From: Chloromonas sp. AAM2
Lineage: Eukaryota > Chlorophyta > Chlorophyceae > Chlamydomonadales > Chlamydomonadaceae
DNA length: 16,671 nt
NCBI GenBank assembly: GCA_004335635.1
Contig: QAXH01002332.1
Span: forward strand, 1 to 16,671
Reading direction: 5' to 3'
The translations under genes were made by a program, and so were the position numbers. Shown in pieces: positions 8,936-16,671 of the stretch (position 1 is its first letter; every line of letters begins with the position of its first letter). The notes below the pieces were generated by a model that made no database searches, was not told where the DNA came from, and was given only the letters and a program-made list of their open reading frames with translations.

Positions 8936-11900
8936 TCAGCTGCCCTTGGAAGATGAATTGGGCAGCGACGTGCTGTGCGGCAAAGCCCCCGTCTCCGCCC
9001 CCGCCGGCTCGCCCGTCGCCACCTTTTTTCGAACATCGGTTGCGCTGTGCTGCAAACCCACGCTGGCCGCTGCAGCTGCCTCGCAGGCCGGCGCGTCGCC
9101 CAGCAGGGGCGACCAGAGGAGCGTTAGCTCCAGCTCAAAGCCGCTCTCGGAGCGCAAAGTGTAGTTCCCGCCCGCGGCCCCGCCGGGGACAGTGGCCAGC
9201 TTGTTCTGGAGCACATGGGAGAGGGGCACGTCAACCCTGCGGTGGGAAAGGCAGGCAAGCAGATTATGTGGTATGGCTCAGGGGCCTTCCACCCGACCGG
9301 GATCGTGAGTTGGCGACTTTTGGGCCCGCTTTTCCCGAGCCGTTACAGTGGCGGTTAGTCGGGAATCCCGACTAGCTGGGATTTTGCCCGAGCAAGCTTG
9401 TGACATCCCGAGTTCATCCCGAGCCCAGAATGGCTTCTGGCAGCCGCAACTCGGGATTCGGTACTGGTCTCGCAGCTGCGCCGCCTGTGATTTCTGACAC
9501 GCCTATGGCAGACGTCATCAACACGCCCATAGCGGGCCCTGCACCAAACGTAGCAACGCCTGTGACAGCAGCTGGTGGAGCTCCTAGTGTACGGTACGTG
9601 TGGCTCATTTGCCAAACCACGATGTGTCAACCAATGAGTTCAAGGTTTTGATGGGGCATTTTTGTTCTCGTACAGCCTCCAAGCAGTTTTTCCCAGCTTG
9701 CCCTCAGGTAGACGGTGATGAGCGCAAGGAGTTCATGAAGAGCATGCTGGCTGACTTCAAGTCTGCATGTCGATCTCTATGTCAACTTGTGGTAGATGTG
9801 CCCAGGATCAGCAGGGTGGCAGCGGCTGTTGATGACAAGGAGTGCTTCGTTTCCACGTGTCATTCAATTTGTTTACATTTGTTTCTCTTTGCAAATCCAG
9901 CCTGCTGTTGTTGAGCGAGGCGTCAGCATGCACGACGCAGTCAAAGAGCCGCTTGCGCAGCAAGGTCAAAATCACCACTCTTAACGCGCATGATGCTGGT
10001 GGGCCCCCGTGACATTGGGGATTGGCAGCAGGAGTTCAGTGCTCAGGCCGCAGAAATCTTGGCAGACATGGGCACATGTCGTGGTGTTGCAGGTGATTGC
10101 GCACCCATGCTGAAAGAGTTCTGGCTGAAAGTCTGCTCCTGGTGAGGTGGCTGTTCCTGAGGTGGGAGATGAGCTGTTGTCACAGTGTGAGTCTGATGAG
10201 GATGAACTAGGGTTTGAGGAGATGCAAGAGCCTGCTGATGATGTTGGAATGACCTTGCAAATGCAGATGATGATGAGGAAGCTGGTATGTGACGATGTTG
10301 CGCATTATCAAATTGCACATCAGGGAAGTTTTTGCAATCCTGAGTTGGCACAGGCAAATCCCGAGTGAATCCCGAGTTGAAATGCCAGTTCCCAAGCACC
10401 AGCTCGGCACTGGCCCCACCTGGGGTGCTAAATTCCCGAGCTGAACCCTAGCAGAAATTCTGGGCTTGGAAGACCCCTGGTATGGCTCAATTAACTGATG
10501 CGTGTATGGGATGCCATGATCGAACGCCACAATTACTTGCGGCTGTTGAGCTCAGCCAGGAATGTGATGATCGGGCGGCATGAGCATCACAGCTGTAGGT
10601 CCCTGCCCGTAAAGCATGGAAGAAAGCACATGTGCTTGCGAGCCCTCAAGCCTGCGAGGGTTGCGTGTGGATGGACACCCACATGATCAATTTGCACGCA
10701 CGGGTATACCGAGTGTCAGTGGCCACTCAGTGCACTTGTCTCTCAGGCCCTGCCTGTGATCCTTGGCTCTGCAACTGCTCGCCGCCTGGCCACAAGCAGC
10801 AGTGCCGCAAAGCCTGCGATTTGGCAAGACTTGGACTTACTTGCAACCTGGTAGATGGTTGAAGAACTTCTATATGTGTATTGATAGGCATACGCCTTGA
10901 CAAGGTGGACTTGCAACAATTCCAGCCCCCCTCCCTGTCCTCACCTCGCCAGCACCTTCTCCACCTTGCTCCCCGCCCCCTGCACCATCTCCAACACGAA
11001 CACACAGGCCGCCACCTCCCCCGCACTGCCCAGCACGTCCCACACAGCGTCATAGAAGAAGGGGATGTCCAGCCGCTTTGACTGGTCGAGGCCTGTGAGG
11101 GGGTCCTTGCCCTGCATGCGCCGGGACAGGCAGGGTCGGGAGTAGATCAACCGGGATGGTAGTAGATGCCCAGGTATATGTCTGTGTGTCTGTGTGTCTG
11201 TGTGTGTCTGTGTGTGTCTGTGTGTGTGTCTGCGCGCGCGCGCGTGCGCGCGTGCGTGCGTGCGTACGTACGTATGTACACAATGATTGCAGTGGGGGGA
11301 AGATGCTTGGCTTCCAGTGGCAAAACCGCGCATCTGTCCAAAAAGGTAAAAAGCATATAACCAGCCAAAACATTGTTTCAGCATGAGCTCCAGGCCAGTG
11401 CGCCGCGCATGGCAAGACTGTTTAGCACATGCGTTTGACACAGACCTCCGAAATGCACCCAACCAGCAAAGCAAAACATCCAGTGACAGTCAGCATGGCT
11501 AAGGCAACGCCTGCGGCTGTGCGCACCCGCAACGGGTACAGTGCGTGCGACAGGGGCGGGGCGGTGGCGGGACGCTGGCCGATGACGAAGGGACGCGCCC
11601 GGAGAGGCAGCAGGGAGAGGTCAGGGACGGTAACCTGCACGGCGTTTACCAGGCAAAGGCGGAAGACAAATGATGACAGGAAACTGCAAGCACTCAGCGG
11701 GGTTGGTGACAATGCTGCTAGCAATAAGGAAGGAGACGAGCCTGGACGGACCTGCAAATGTGATGGAAAGGTGAAAGCAAGACCGGTCCAGGGATCCAGA
11801 AGCAAGGGAAGGCGACTGCCCAACAAGTCAAGAAAGTGATGAAAACGTCCAGGTACACCTTTGTCATTGCCATTGTCAGTAGCACAGACATCAACATCAG

Positions 11901-14900
11901 ATGTTCCGAGGGCACGGCCATTGCCAGTTCATGTATCGTACCCAGACGCACATGACAACCCTGGCAGCCAGACATTGCCAGTTGCCAGAATATATTGCCA
12001 GTTGATGTGACGCACATATGGGACAACCGTGACATGTGCCCCACGTGACCCACCTTTGTCAGTTTCAGGTTGAGTATGCCGGGGCTGCCGATCTCATCCT
12101 CCATGAGGGAGGCAAGCGGGGCGGGGACGTACCTGCAGCGGGAAGGGGTTCGCATCAAGTGAAGGGAACGGGCCCAGATGCGTGCACATTCTGTGACAGT
12201 GGCTCTGTTTTGGCGGTTTCGTAATTATTCTTCACCGCGTTCCACAGATTGACATTATACTTGAGCACCGATTTCAATCATCAAAACACATGTCGTGTAG
12301 GTGGGTCCTGGTGCTGCAATTGATCTGGAGAGAGTATTGATGGCACGGAAATCTTGATGGTGATGCGGTTTTGAAACCTCATCCTTGCAAACTTTGAGTG
12401 CTGCCACCTTCTGCAATCGGTGCTGATGCACGCTGATTGCACTGGGTGGGTCGGTACGAGAGCTGAGCCACATGTGCCAGTGATTGGTTTTAGTTGCTGC
12501 ATACGTCCTACGACGCAAGGCTGTTCAGTACCTAGAAAAGCAGACTGAAGCATTAACAGTGGTAGTTTTGACTGCCCCACCTGACCATCACATGCAGTTG
12601 CGTGTTCGATACGTCCACAGTGCTCCTCCCCCCTGCATGCGCCGGGTCCACCCCGGGGGGTGCGTCATCACTGGGGGCGACGCTGCCGGCGTTCACCACC
12701 TGGGGGACGGGGCAAGACAGGGCATCACCATGATGCTTGCAGTCCTGAGCTGTTGCTGCAATGAGTAGTGACCTCTGAAGCGCATGAGAGCAGCAAGCGG
12801 ATTGTGTCACCGATAGCTCCAACCGCCAATAGCTCCACTGCCAAGCCAGTGCCTTCCCAGAGTGCTGGTGCCCCGGCCTAAAGCCATGTTCACATCCTAG
12901 TAAGACGGCCACCACTCCTGACCTGCTGTGGGGCTCTCCGCCCTCATGCCCTCTCCCAACCCCCCTCAGTAGGACGGCTAAGCCCCTTGCACAGCTTGCT
13001 GGCGTTGGCGCTTCGTGCATGTGGACCCTTTGCAATGCCTCCCCACCATTCCGCCTTACCTGCAGACTGAGCTCGTGTTCCCGTCCCGGCTGCAGTTCGC
13101 TCAGCCTCACACTCGCCCCTCCTATGAGGTCATCGTACATGTCTTGGTCCTCGTCCCACAGCTCGAAGCTAAGCACCTGCAATGAGCAACGAGGCAAAGG
13201 GGACAGGCATGGCACACACAACACGGACTCGTGCACACAACAGCACACATGGCAGCCCAAGAGCGCAAAGCTGAGCACCTGCAGGATCACAGCCACCGGC
13301 CAAACATGGTCACGACCTGGGCATCGTAGGCAGTGCTTGCCGAGTGCTGGTTGTACGCATTGCTCACAACTACGCATATGGTCGCAGTGCTCATGCGCGA
13401 CGAACAGGGTTCAGTAGACAGTGAAAGAGGGCCAATAGCCGGACATCGACAGCAGCGGCTGCGCACATTCCGCACAACGGTAGTGGATGAGCGCACTGGA
13501 AGCCCAGAGCACGCCTTGACAAATGGCAACCTACACAAAACCACAAAACACCAGACAGCACGATACAGGACAGGTCAAGGTGTTCTGGTCATTCCCTGGG
13601 CCAGTTTGCGACTGCCATGTAATGACAGTAGTGACCTTGGAGTAATGATCAACTCTCACTCAGGTTATTCTGACGCCTGGTTTTCACCCCAGAAATGGTG
13701 ACGCCTTACCTGAAATCTGCGTGTGTTGACCAGCAATTGAAACTTGGACGCATCCTTGGGCCACTCAGGGTTTGCACTCTTCTGCAAAACAAGGCACGGC
13801 ACCGTGAGAGTACATCAGCACGCAGTTGGTGGCTTTTCTAATGGCGAGAACTACAACCAAAAACAGTCCAGCACAGGGAATGCAGCGGCAACCAGTGCAA
13901 TCATGCACTGTCAGACTGACAGATGGCATCCCTTGCACTCTGCCCTCATGCTTACATGGTTTTGCCCACTTTGCCAATCCCTCGCCAAAGGCCTGTCTGC
14001 TTCACTGTACGCTGATTGAGCCTTCCCTTTCATGCACTGGCATTGGCCCAAATTTCGCCCAACCCTTCCCCCACTCCACCCACCTTGACCACAGATGTCC
14101 GCCTCTTGACGCGCCCCCTGACCCACACGTCCACATAGGTGTCGCTGTGGCCCCAGTAGTCCATCTTGGGGACGTTCTCAGCGCGAACAACGCGCACCTG
14201 TGAGCATCAGCGGGCACAAAACACGCGAGAGCTGAGCAGCACTGGGCAGAGCAGCAGGGCAACATGGCTCCAACAGAGCAACTGGTATCATGAAGGACAG
14301 CCTGCAGCATGGCTAACACAGGCTCTATCTCATACTCCACAAAGTCAAGTAAGCCATTGCCATATTGCTCCAGCTCGTATTGCACCACGATGTGGTTGCG
14401 GTTATGTTTTAAGCACCTCGACAAATTGAGGACAGGACAGACTCACCCCACACAAACAAACAAACAAACAAACAAACAAACAAACAAACAGTGCCGTCAG
14501 CCCGTGCACAGAACGAAGAGCCCACTCCACTTGAGCCAACTTGAGTGATGACTGCCCTGCCACACACTGCTTGTCCTCCACCCCTCACCAGCAGCACCCC
14601 CTCGGGCTTCTGGATGTCGGGTGTGCCCTCCGCTATGGGGAAGCCCAAGTGCTCGGGAATGATCAGGGAGGTGAAGGCGGAGGAGACCAGAGACCGCAGC
14701 CACGGCTTCAGGATGTTCAGGACCGTGGACTCACCTGAAGGCAGCAGAGAATGCGTGTAACACACAGCAGAGAATGCGCCCAAAGGGGAATAGCGCAAGT
14801 CATGCAGTATCTTCATGCACCTGCAAATCCTGGCACAGCAGCCCTGTCACACGAGGTGAAGATCTTCACACTTCACTTACATGTGTGTGGCTTGCACACA

Positions 14901-16671
14901 CTCACACACACATACACGCACCCAATCACCTTCACACCATGTACAATCACACCACGCCTATGCTATTTGAACGCACCTCGTGTAACGGTGATTGAAAAGT
15001 CCACGTCAGGCGTGCGCAACATGGACACCTGCACACAGGCCACACACAGGTACGGGGTGGGAAGAGGGTTGGGAAGAGGCTCAAGAAGCTGAGGGTCTGC
15101 AGTATGTCTGGATAGGCCCGGTGCAGGACAGCAAGCGGACCTGCTGCACTAAAAGTGAACCCCTTGTTTGCCATCACAAGGCCCAAGCCCCGCACATGGA
15201 CGCTAACAGATCCCATCCATCGTAGCCAGATTGTACGAACAGTCCATACCTCGTCCCCGACCCTAGCTAACCAAGCCTAACCATCGCCAGCACAGCTCCA
15301 GCCTATCCGCATTTATCCACCATCAGCCGCTCCCTCCCCCACTCTCGTCGCGCTCTTGCATGGCCTTGACCCTTGCCCCTCCCCCGCACTACCCACTCAC
15401 TTGCATAGCCTTGACCACTGGCAGCTCTGACGTGAGCGGTCCCAGCGTCACCAGCAGTTGTGTGTGCAGCTCCACACTCCTCACGCCCACGGTCAGACTG
15501 GTCATGTACTGGACCACGCTCTTGAGAAGGTTGGGCATGTACCTGCGGCCATAAAGGGCAAAGCAATGGTGGCGGTACGGGAAGAAGCCGTGTCTGGGGT
15601 GGTGGCGCGGGCAGCGGTAGGACAAACAAACCCTGGGCATGTCCAATACGCCGAGTGGATCGTGGAGGAGCCAGGGCTAGGGTTTGTATTAGGGTTGATG
15701 AATGGCAGCGAACTGAAAACGGGTCAGCCCCCTGAATACACATGCCAAACTCGCTGGGTTTTTAGCGGATACGACATGGATTTGATACGTGCAATAAGAG
15801 TCCCAATAACAACAATAATGCAAAGAGGGATGATCAACAGCCATTGAATAATGATGTCAAGATGTAAGAGCCATCCTGTATGTCACTGCCGACCAAGGCC
15901 CTGAACGGCTACTAGAAGACCTGTGAAAACACCGAGAATGGTGTTTTCTATTCAAAGATGAAGTGCATTGTGAGAATTTAAGCACTGGCGCACACCCCAT
16001 GCCCCTCTCTCCTCCTCTCTCACTTGTTCAGTACCGCGGGCAGGGGCCTGACCGTGAGCTGTATGTCTGACTTGGAGTGCCAAGCCACGTCCAGCTGGAT
16101 GCGCACCTCAGCTACACTGTCATCGTCTAACTGTGGGCAAACAGCACGACACAACCAGCATATGGTCAGACTGGGGGTATGAATGTCATGTACAGTGTAT
16201 TCATGTCATGGCCTGAGAAGAGTGCCTAGGGTGTTTGAAGATGTGTAGTGTGTGTGGCATGCCACCAGCCTGCCATCGCTGATGGCATTGAATGCATTCA
16301 TGCATTGTGTCATGACAAGCCTTGACATCCCTGGCATGTGCGCTGCCAAGGTCTGATATGGCTGTTTGCATGTGGGTGTCCCAGAGGTACCGAATGCGTT
16401 ACCAGGCGCATAACGGGTGCACCTAGTGTCACTCAGAGAAGAACCCACATGGAGCATACCATGTCATAAAGTGAGAGATGGTTGGCAGCAGCAGCAGCAG
16501 CACAGGTAAACATGACATTGCAGAAGAAGGCAGATTGGCTGTGGTCCATGTCATGCTTTCCTTCACGTCATGTCATGTGTGTGCTCATGGTGCCTTTGCG
16601 TGTGCACCAGTGCTGGTGCGTGCCTCACCTGGTCCACATGCACCAGTGCGGGTGCGTGCCTCACCTGGTCC
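8936..16671 (-). CDS. SMP plus tandem C2 domain membrane-tethering protein (E-Syt/tricalbin/plant SYT type), 5' end beyond window
   Basis: Exons in transcript order: right edge to 16665 or 16629, then 16130-16024, 15542-15401, 15028-14977, 14734-14589, 14197-14084, 13781-13710, 13176-13060, 12699-12581, 12132-12054, 11634-11527, 11111-10945 and 9236-8936 (TGA stop). All junctions preserve phase; the twelve whole exons give 507 residues plus stop. The order is SMP domain C-terminal half, C2A, C2B, then a low-complexity Ala/Ser tail. Known relatives sit in the ER through an N-terminal membrane segment, transfer lipids through the SMP tube and tether to a second membrane through C2 domains. The membrane anchor and the first half of SMP must lie right of the window. 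The family is clear; orthology to a named member is not decided. Confidence 0.88.
9271..9278. repeat. Target site duplication, left copy (GTATGGCT)
   Basis: Identical to 10480-10487, directly abutting the two CAGGGG ends of the hAT element. A perfect 8-bp duplication suggests a fairly recent insertion. Confidence 0.85.
9333..9456. repeat. Left subterminal TCCCGAG array of the hAT element
   Basis: TCCCGAG occurs at 9333-9339, 9406-9412 and 9417-9423, its complement at 9450-9456, and a palindrome TCGGGA-A-TCCCGA at 9359-9371. hAT transposases bind short motifs repeated near the ends, so this is likely the binding array. Confidence 0.65.
9430..10368 (+). pseudogene. Possible remnant coding sequence inside the hAT element
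   Basis: Three plus-strand frames have protein-like stretches: an Ala/Pro-rich one starting ATGGCTTCTGG at 9430, one at 9600-9914 with DERKEFMKSMLADFKSACR, and an acidic one at 10147-10368 (VPEVGDELLSQCESDEDELG). Possible donor (GTACGT near 9594) and acceptor (CAAATCCAG near 9900) sites suggest a spliced ancestor. I do not recognise any transposase motif, so this may be a deletion derivative or unrelated filler. Confidence 0.35.
10359..10440. repeat. Right subterminal TCCCGAG array of the hAT element
   Basis: TCCCGAG at 10359-10365, 10370-10376 and 10434-10440. The first two are spaced 11 bases start to start, the same spacing as 9406/9417 at the other end. Confidence 0.65.
10480..10487. repeat. 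Target site duplication, right copy (GTATGGCT)
   Basis: Identical to 9271-9278. Removing one copy with the element would restore the intron sequence before insertion. Confidence 0.85.
10490..10944 (-). other. Rest of the last SMP-C2 intron, no gene seen
   Basis: The intron runs from 10944 down to 9237. Outside the hAT element I see no exon-like segment in the required phase and no repeat. Removing the element and one target copy would leave an intron of about 500 bases, in line with its neighbours. Confidence 0.5.
11174..11282 (+). repeat. TG/CG/TA dinucleotide microsatellite, alternating purine/pyrimidine
   Basis: CTGTGTGTCTGTGTG-type units are followed by an uninterrupted 52-bp pyrimidine/purine alternation (11231-11282) made of CG, TG and TA steps, with a (CG)n-rich core at 11232-11252. 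It lies in the SMP-C2 intron 11112-11526. Such tracts readily form left-handed Z-DNA under negative supercoiling. Confidence 0.9.
11859..12005 (+). repeat. Dispersed ATTGCCAGTT short repeats in an intron
   Basis: ATTGCCAGTT or close variants occur around 11868, 11919, 11973 and 11994 within intron 11635-12053. Short, irregularly spaced units; function unknown. Confidence 0.5.
12133..12580 (-). other. SMP-C2 gene intron, nothing recognisable
   Basis: This 448-bp gap between the exons at 12581 and 12132 has a GTGGGG donor and a CGCTGCAG acceptor in matching phase. No repeat or frame of interest was seen. Confidence 0.6.
13177..13709 (-). other. SMP-C2 gene intron with a duplicated acceptor region
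   Basis: The acceptor used for the C2A exon is at 13177/13176. A second CTGCAG|GTGCTCAGCTT site occurs at 13279/13278, 102 bases upstream and in the same frame, with no stop between. The segments around the two sites are similar (QVLSFEL versus QVLSFAL). See findings. Confidence 0.55.
14198..14588 (-). other. SMP-C2 gene intron containing the AAAC microsatellite
   Basis: GTGAGG donor at 14588 and TCACAG acceptor at 14198. Apart from the simple repeat near 14452-14490, no feature was seen. Confidence 0.6.
14452..14490 (+). repeat. (AAAC)n microsatellite, about nine units
   Basis: A near-perfect run of CAAA/AAAC units. On the transcript strand it reads GTTT. A similar run occurs at 3928-3951 in the neighbouring gene. 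Confidence 0.92.
14742..14779 (+). repeat. Short tandem duplication (CAGCAGAGAATGCG)
   Basis: AGCAGAGAATGCG appears twice, 23 bases apart, just intronward of the acceptor of exon 14734-14589. It lies in the region expected to hold the branch point of that intron. Confidence 0.6.
15029..15400 (-). other. SMP-C2 gene intron, nothing recognisable
   Basis: GTGAGT donor at 15400 and TGTGCAG acceptor at 15029. No repeat or reading frame of note. Confidence 0.6.
15925..15948. repeat. Perfect 9-bp inverted repeat with 6-nt loop
   Basis: GAAAACACC (15925-15933) and GGTGTTTTC (15940-15948) are exact complements around GAGAAT. It lies in intron 15543-16023 and could form a hairpin in RNA or DNA. No T-run suggests a terminator, and none is expected inside an intron. 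Confidence 0.6.
16131..16628 (-). other. SMP-C2 gene intron near the right edge
   Basis: The acceptor is CCCACAG at 16131; the donor is at 16628 or, if the upstream copy is used, 16664. A (CAG)n run occurs at 16486-16502. CATGTCATG-type short units recur at 16197-16208 and 16548-16577. No other exon seen. Confidence 0.5.
16604..16671 (-). repeat. 36-bp tandem duplication covering an exon end and its splice donor
   Basis: 16604-16639 and 16640-16671 (cut by the edge) are near-identical 36-bp units; within the 32 bases compared I see one difference (T/G at 16613/16649). Each unit contains GGACCAG|GTGAGG on the minus strand, so there are two donor sites 36 bases apart. The unit reads VRHAPALVHVDQ in frame, and HVDQ joined to LDDDSVAEV of the next exon fits the SMP domain. 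Confidence 0.8.

Larger units (their letters stand above)
9279..10479. mobile_element. hAT-superfamily transposon, 1.2 kb, probably non-autonomous
   Basis: The left end is CAGGGGCCTTCCA (9279-9291); the right end on the opposite strand is CAGGGGTCTTCCA (10479-10467), one mismatch in 13. Perfect 8-bp duplications GTATGGCT flank it at 9271-9278 and 10480-10487. CAGGG-type ends plus an 8-bp target duplication are the hallmark of hAT elements. TCCCGAG motifs cluster near both ends, a likely transposase-binding array. Inside are only short frames (for example 9430-9651, 9600-9914 and 10147-10368 on the plus strand), with no recognisable hAT catalytic or dimerisation region, so it probably depends on a full-length relative. 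It lies inside the last intron of the SMP-C2 gene. Confidence 0.87.
9100..12080 (-). other. C2B domain, degenerate calcium loops
   Basis: Exon 12132-12054 ends with SPGILNLKLTK, a typical C2 first strand. Exons 11634-11527 and 11111-10945 supply VTVPDLSLLPLRARPFVIG, DIPFFYDAVWDV and ACVFVLEMVQ, and the last exon supplies VDVPLSHVLQ and GFELELTLLW. The strand pattern fits C2, but the loop 1 DPYV-type and loop 3 WDxD aspartates are absent, so calcium binding is unlikely; it may bind lipid or protein without calcium. Its last intron holds the hAT element. Confidence 0.72.
12581..14604 (-). other. C2A domain, calcium-loop aspartates retained
   Basis: It begins in the SMP exon with KPEGVLL and continues VRVVRAENVPKMDYWGHSD in exon 14197-14084, then KSANPEWPKD, then VLSFELWDEDQDMYDDLIGG, and ends with TQLHVMV in exon 12699-12581. 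Loop 1 keeps two Asp (MDYWGHSD) and loop 3 keeps several (WDEDQDMYDD), the pattern of Ca2+-dependent phospholipid-binding C2 domains. The usual DPYV is DTYV here. A Pro/Gly/Asp-rich insert (in 12699-12581) lies before the last strand. Confidence 0.87.
14589..16130 (-). other. SMP (TULIP-type lipid-transfer) domain, C-terminal half
   Basis: Four exons carry it: 16130-16024 (AEVRIQLDVAWHSKSDIQLTV), 15542-15401 (strand with LLVTLGPLTSELPVVKAMQ), 15028-14977 (VSMLRTPDVDFSITVT) and 14734-14589 (LNILKPWLRSLVSSAFTSLIIPEHL). Their order and spacing follow the SMP pattern: a 'dl.W.....i.l' strand, a 'v.l.pL....P...a..v' strand, a 'P.vdf.l' strand and a final amphipathic helix ending in 'iP'. SMP dimers form a hydrophobic groove that carries glycerolipids between membranes. 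Confidence 0.85.

Noticed and set aside
11429..11839. 136-codon plus-strand open frame
   Set aside because: It is the antisense shadow of the C2B exon 11527-11634 and flanking intron; composition is not protein-like.
11111..12646. Shared 15-mer CCTGCATGCGCCGGG at 11111-11125 and 12632-12646
   Set aside because: A single short match in GC-rich exon or exon-edge sequence with no similarity beyond it; chance is a sufficient explanation.
12553..13377. 274-codon minus-strand open frame read as one exon
   Set aside because: Only 13060-13176 and 12581-12699 are exons of the SMP-C2 gene; the rest is intron that happens to lack stops. Reading it through would break the C2 domain, although the extension to 13278 is kept as an alternative-splicing finding.
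15676..15704. Telomere-like CTAGGGTTT...TTAGGGTTG
   Set aside because: Only two imperfect units; no array, so no evidence for an interstitial telomeric repeat.

Overview
The window is eukaryotic nuclear DNA: coding sequence occurs as short exons (13 to about 300 bp) separated by introns with GT...AG ends, mostly GTGAGT/GTGGGT/GTAAGG donors and (C/T)nNCAG acceptors. GC-rich exons, TG/CA- and GCATGC-rich introns and very high intron density suggest a green alga, most likely Chlorophyceae; that assignment is inference. There is no sign of prokaryotic operons, CRISPR arrays, tRNA or rRNA. All convincing coding sequence is on the minus strand, so genes read from high to low coordinates.

Region 1-6531 holds the 5' part of a PAPS-dependent sulfotransferase gene (Sulfotransfer_3-like). 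I could chain fourteen exons with consistent splice phases, from an ATG at 6531 to a donor at 662; the C-terminal part lies beyond the left edge. Its introns carry simple repeats, a diverged direct repeat pair (4531-4678 and 5074-5236) and, between those copies, a roughly 400-bp segment with 18-bp terminal inverted repeats.

Region 6532-8935 is mostly non-coding between the two genes. It contains one unassigned, protein-like minus-strand reading frame ending at 7483, a few short tandem duplications and a diverged tandem repeat next to the stop codon of the second gene.

Region 8936-16671 holds the 3' part of an SMP plus C2 domain membrane-tethering protein gene (extended-synaptotagmin/tricalbin/plant SYT type). 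Twelve whole exons and the edge of a thirteenth chain in frame to a stop codon at 8936. They encode the C-terminal half of the SMP lipid-transfer domain, a C2 domain that keeps its aspartate loops, and a second, degenerate C2 domain. Its last intron contains an intact-looking non-autonomous hAT-family transposon (9279-10479) with a perfect 8-bp target duplication. Other introns carry a 52-bp alternating purine/pyrimidine tract and an AAAC microsatellite.

The two genes are head-to-tail on the same strand. Nothing in the sequence links their functions: one product transfers sulfate, the other is expected to tether the ER to another membrane. I found no previously undescribed system. The most interesting items are the hAT insertion, two in-frame duplications at splice sites of the SMP-C2 gene, and the inverted-repeat segment in the sulfotransferase gene.
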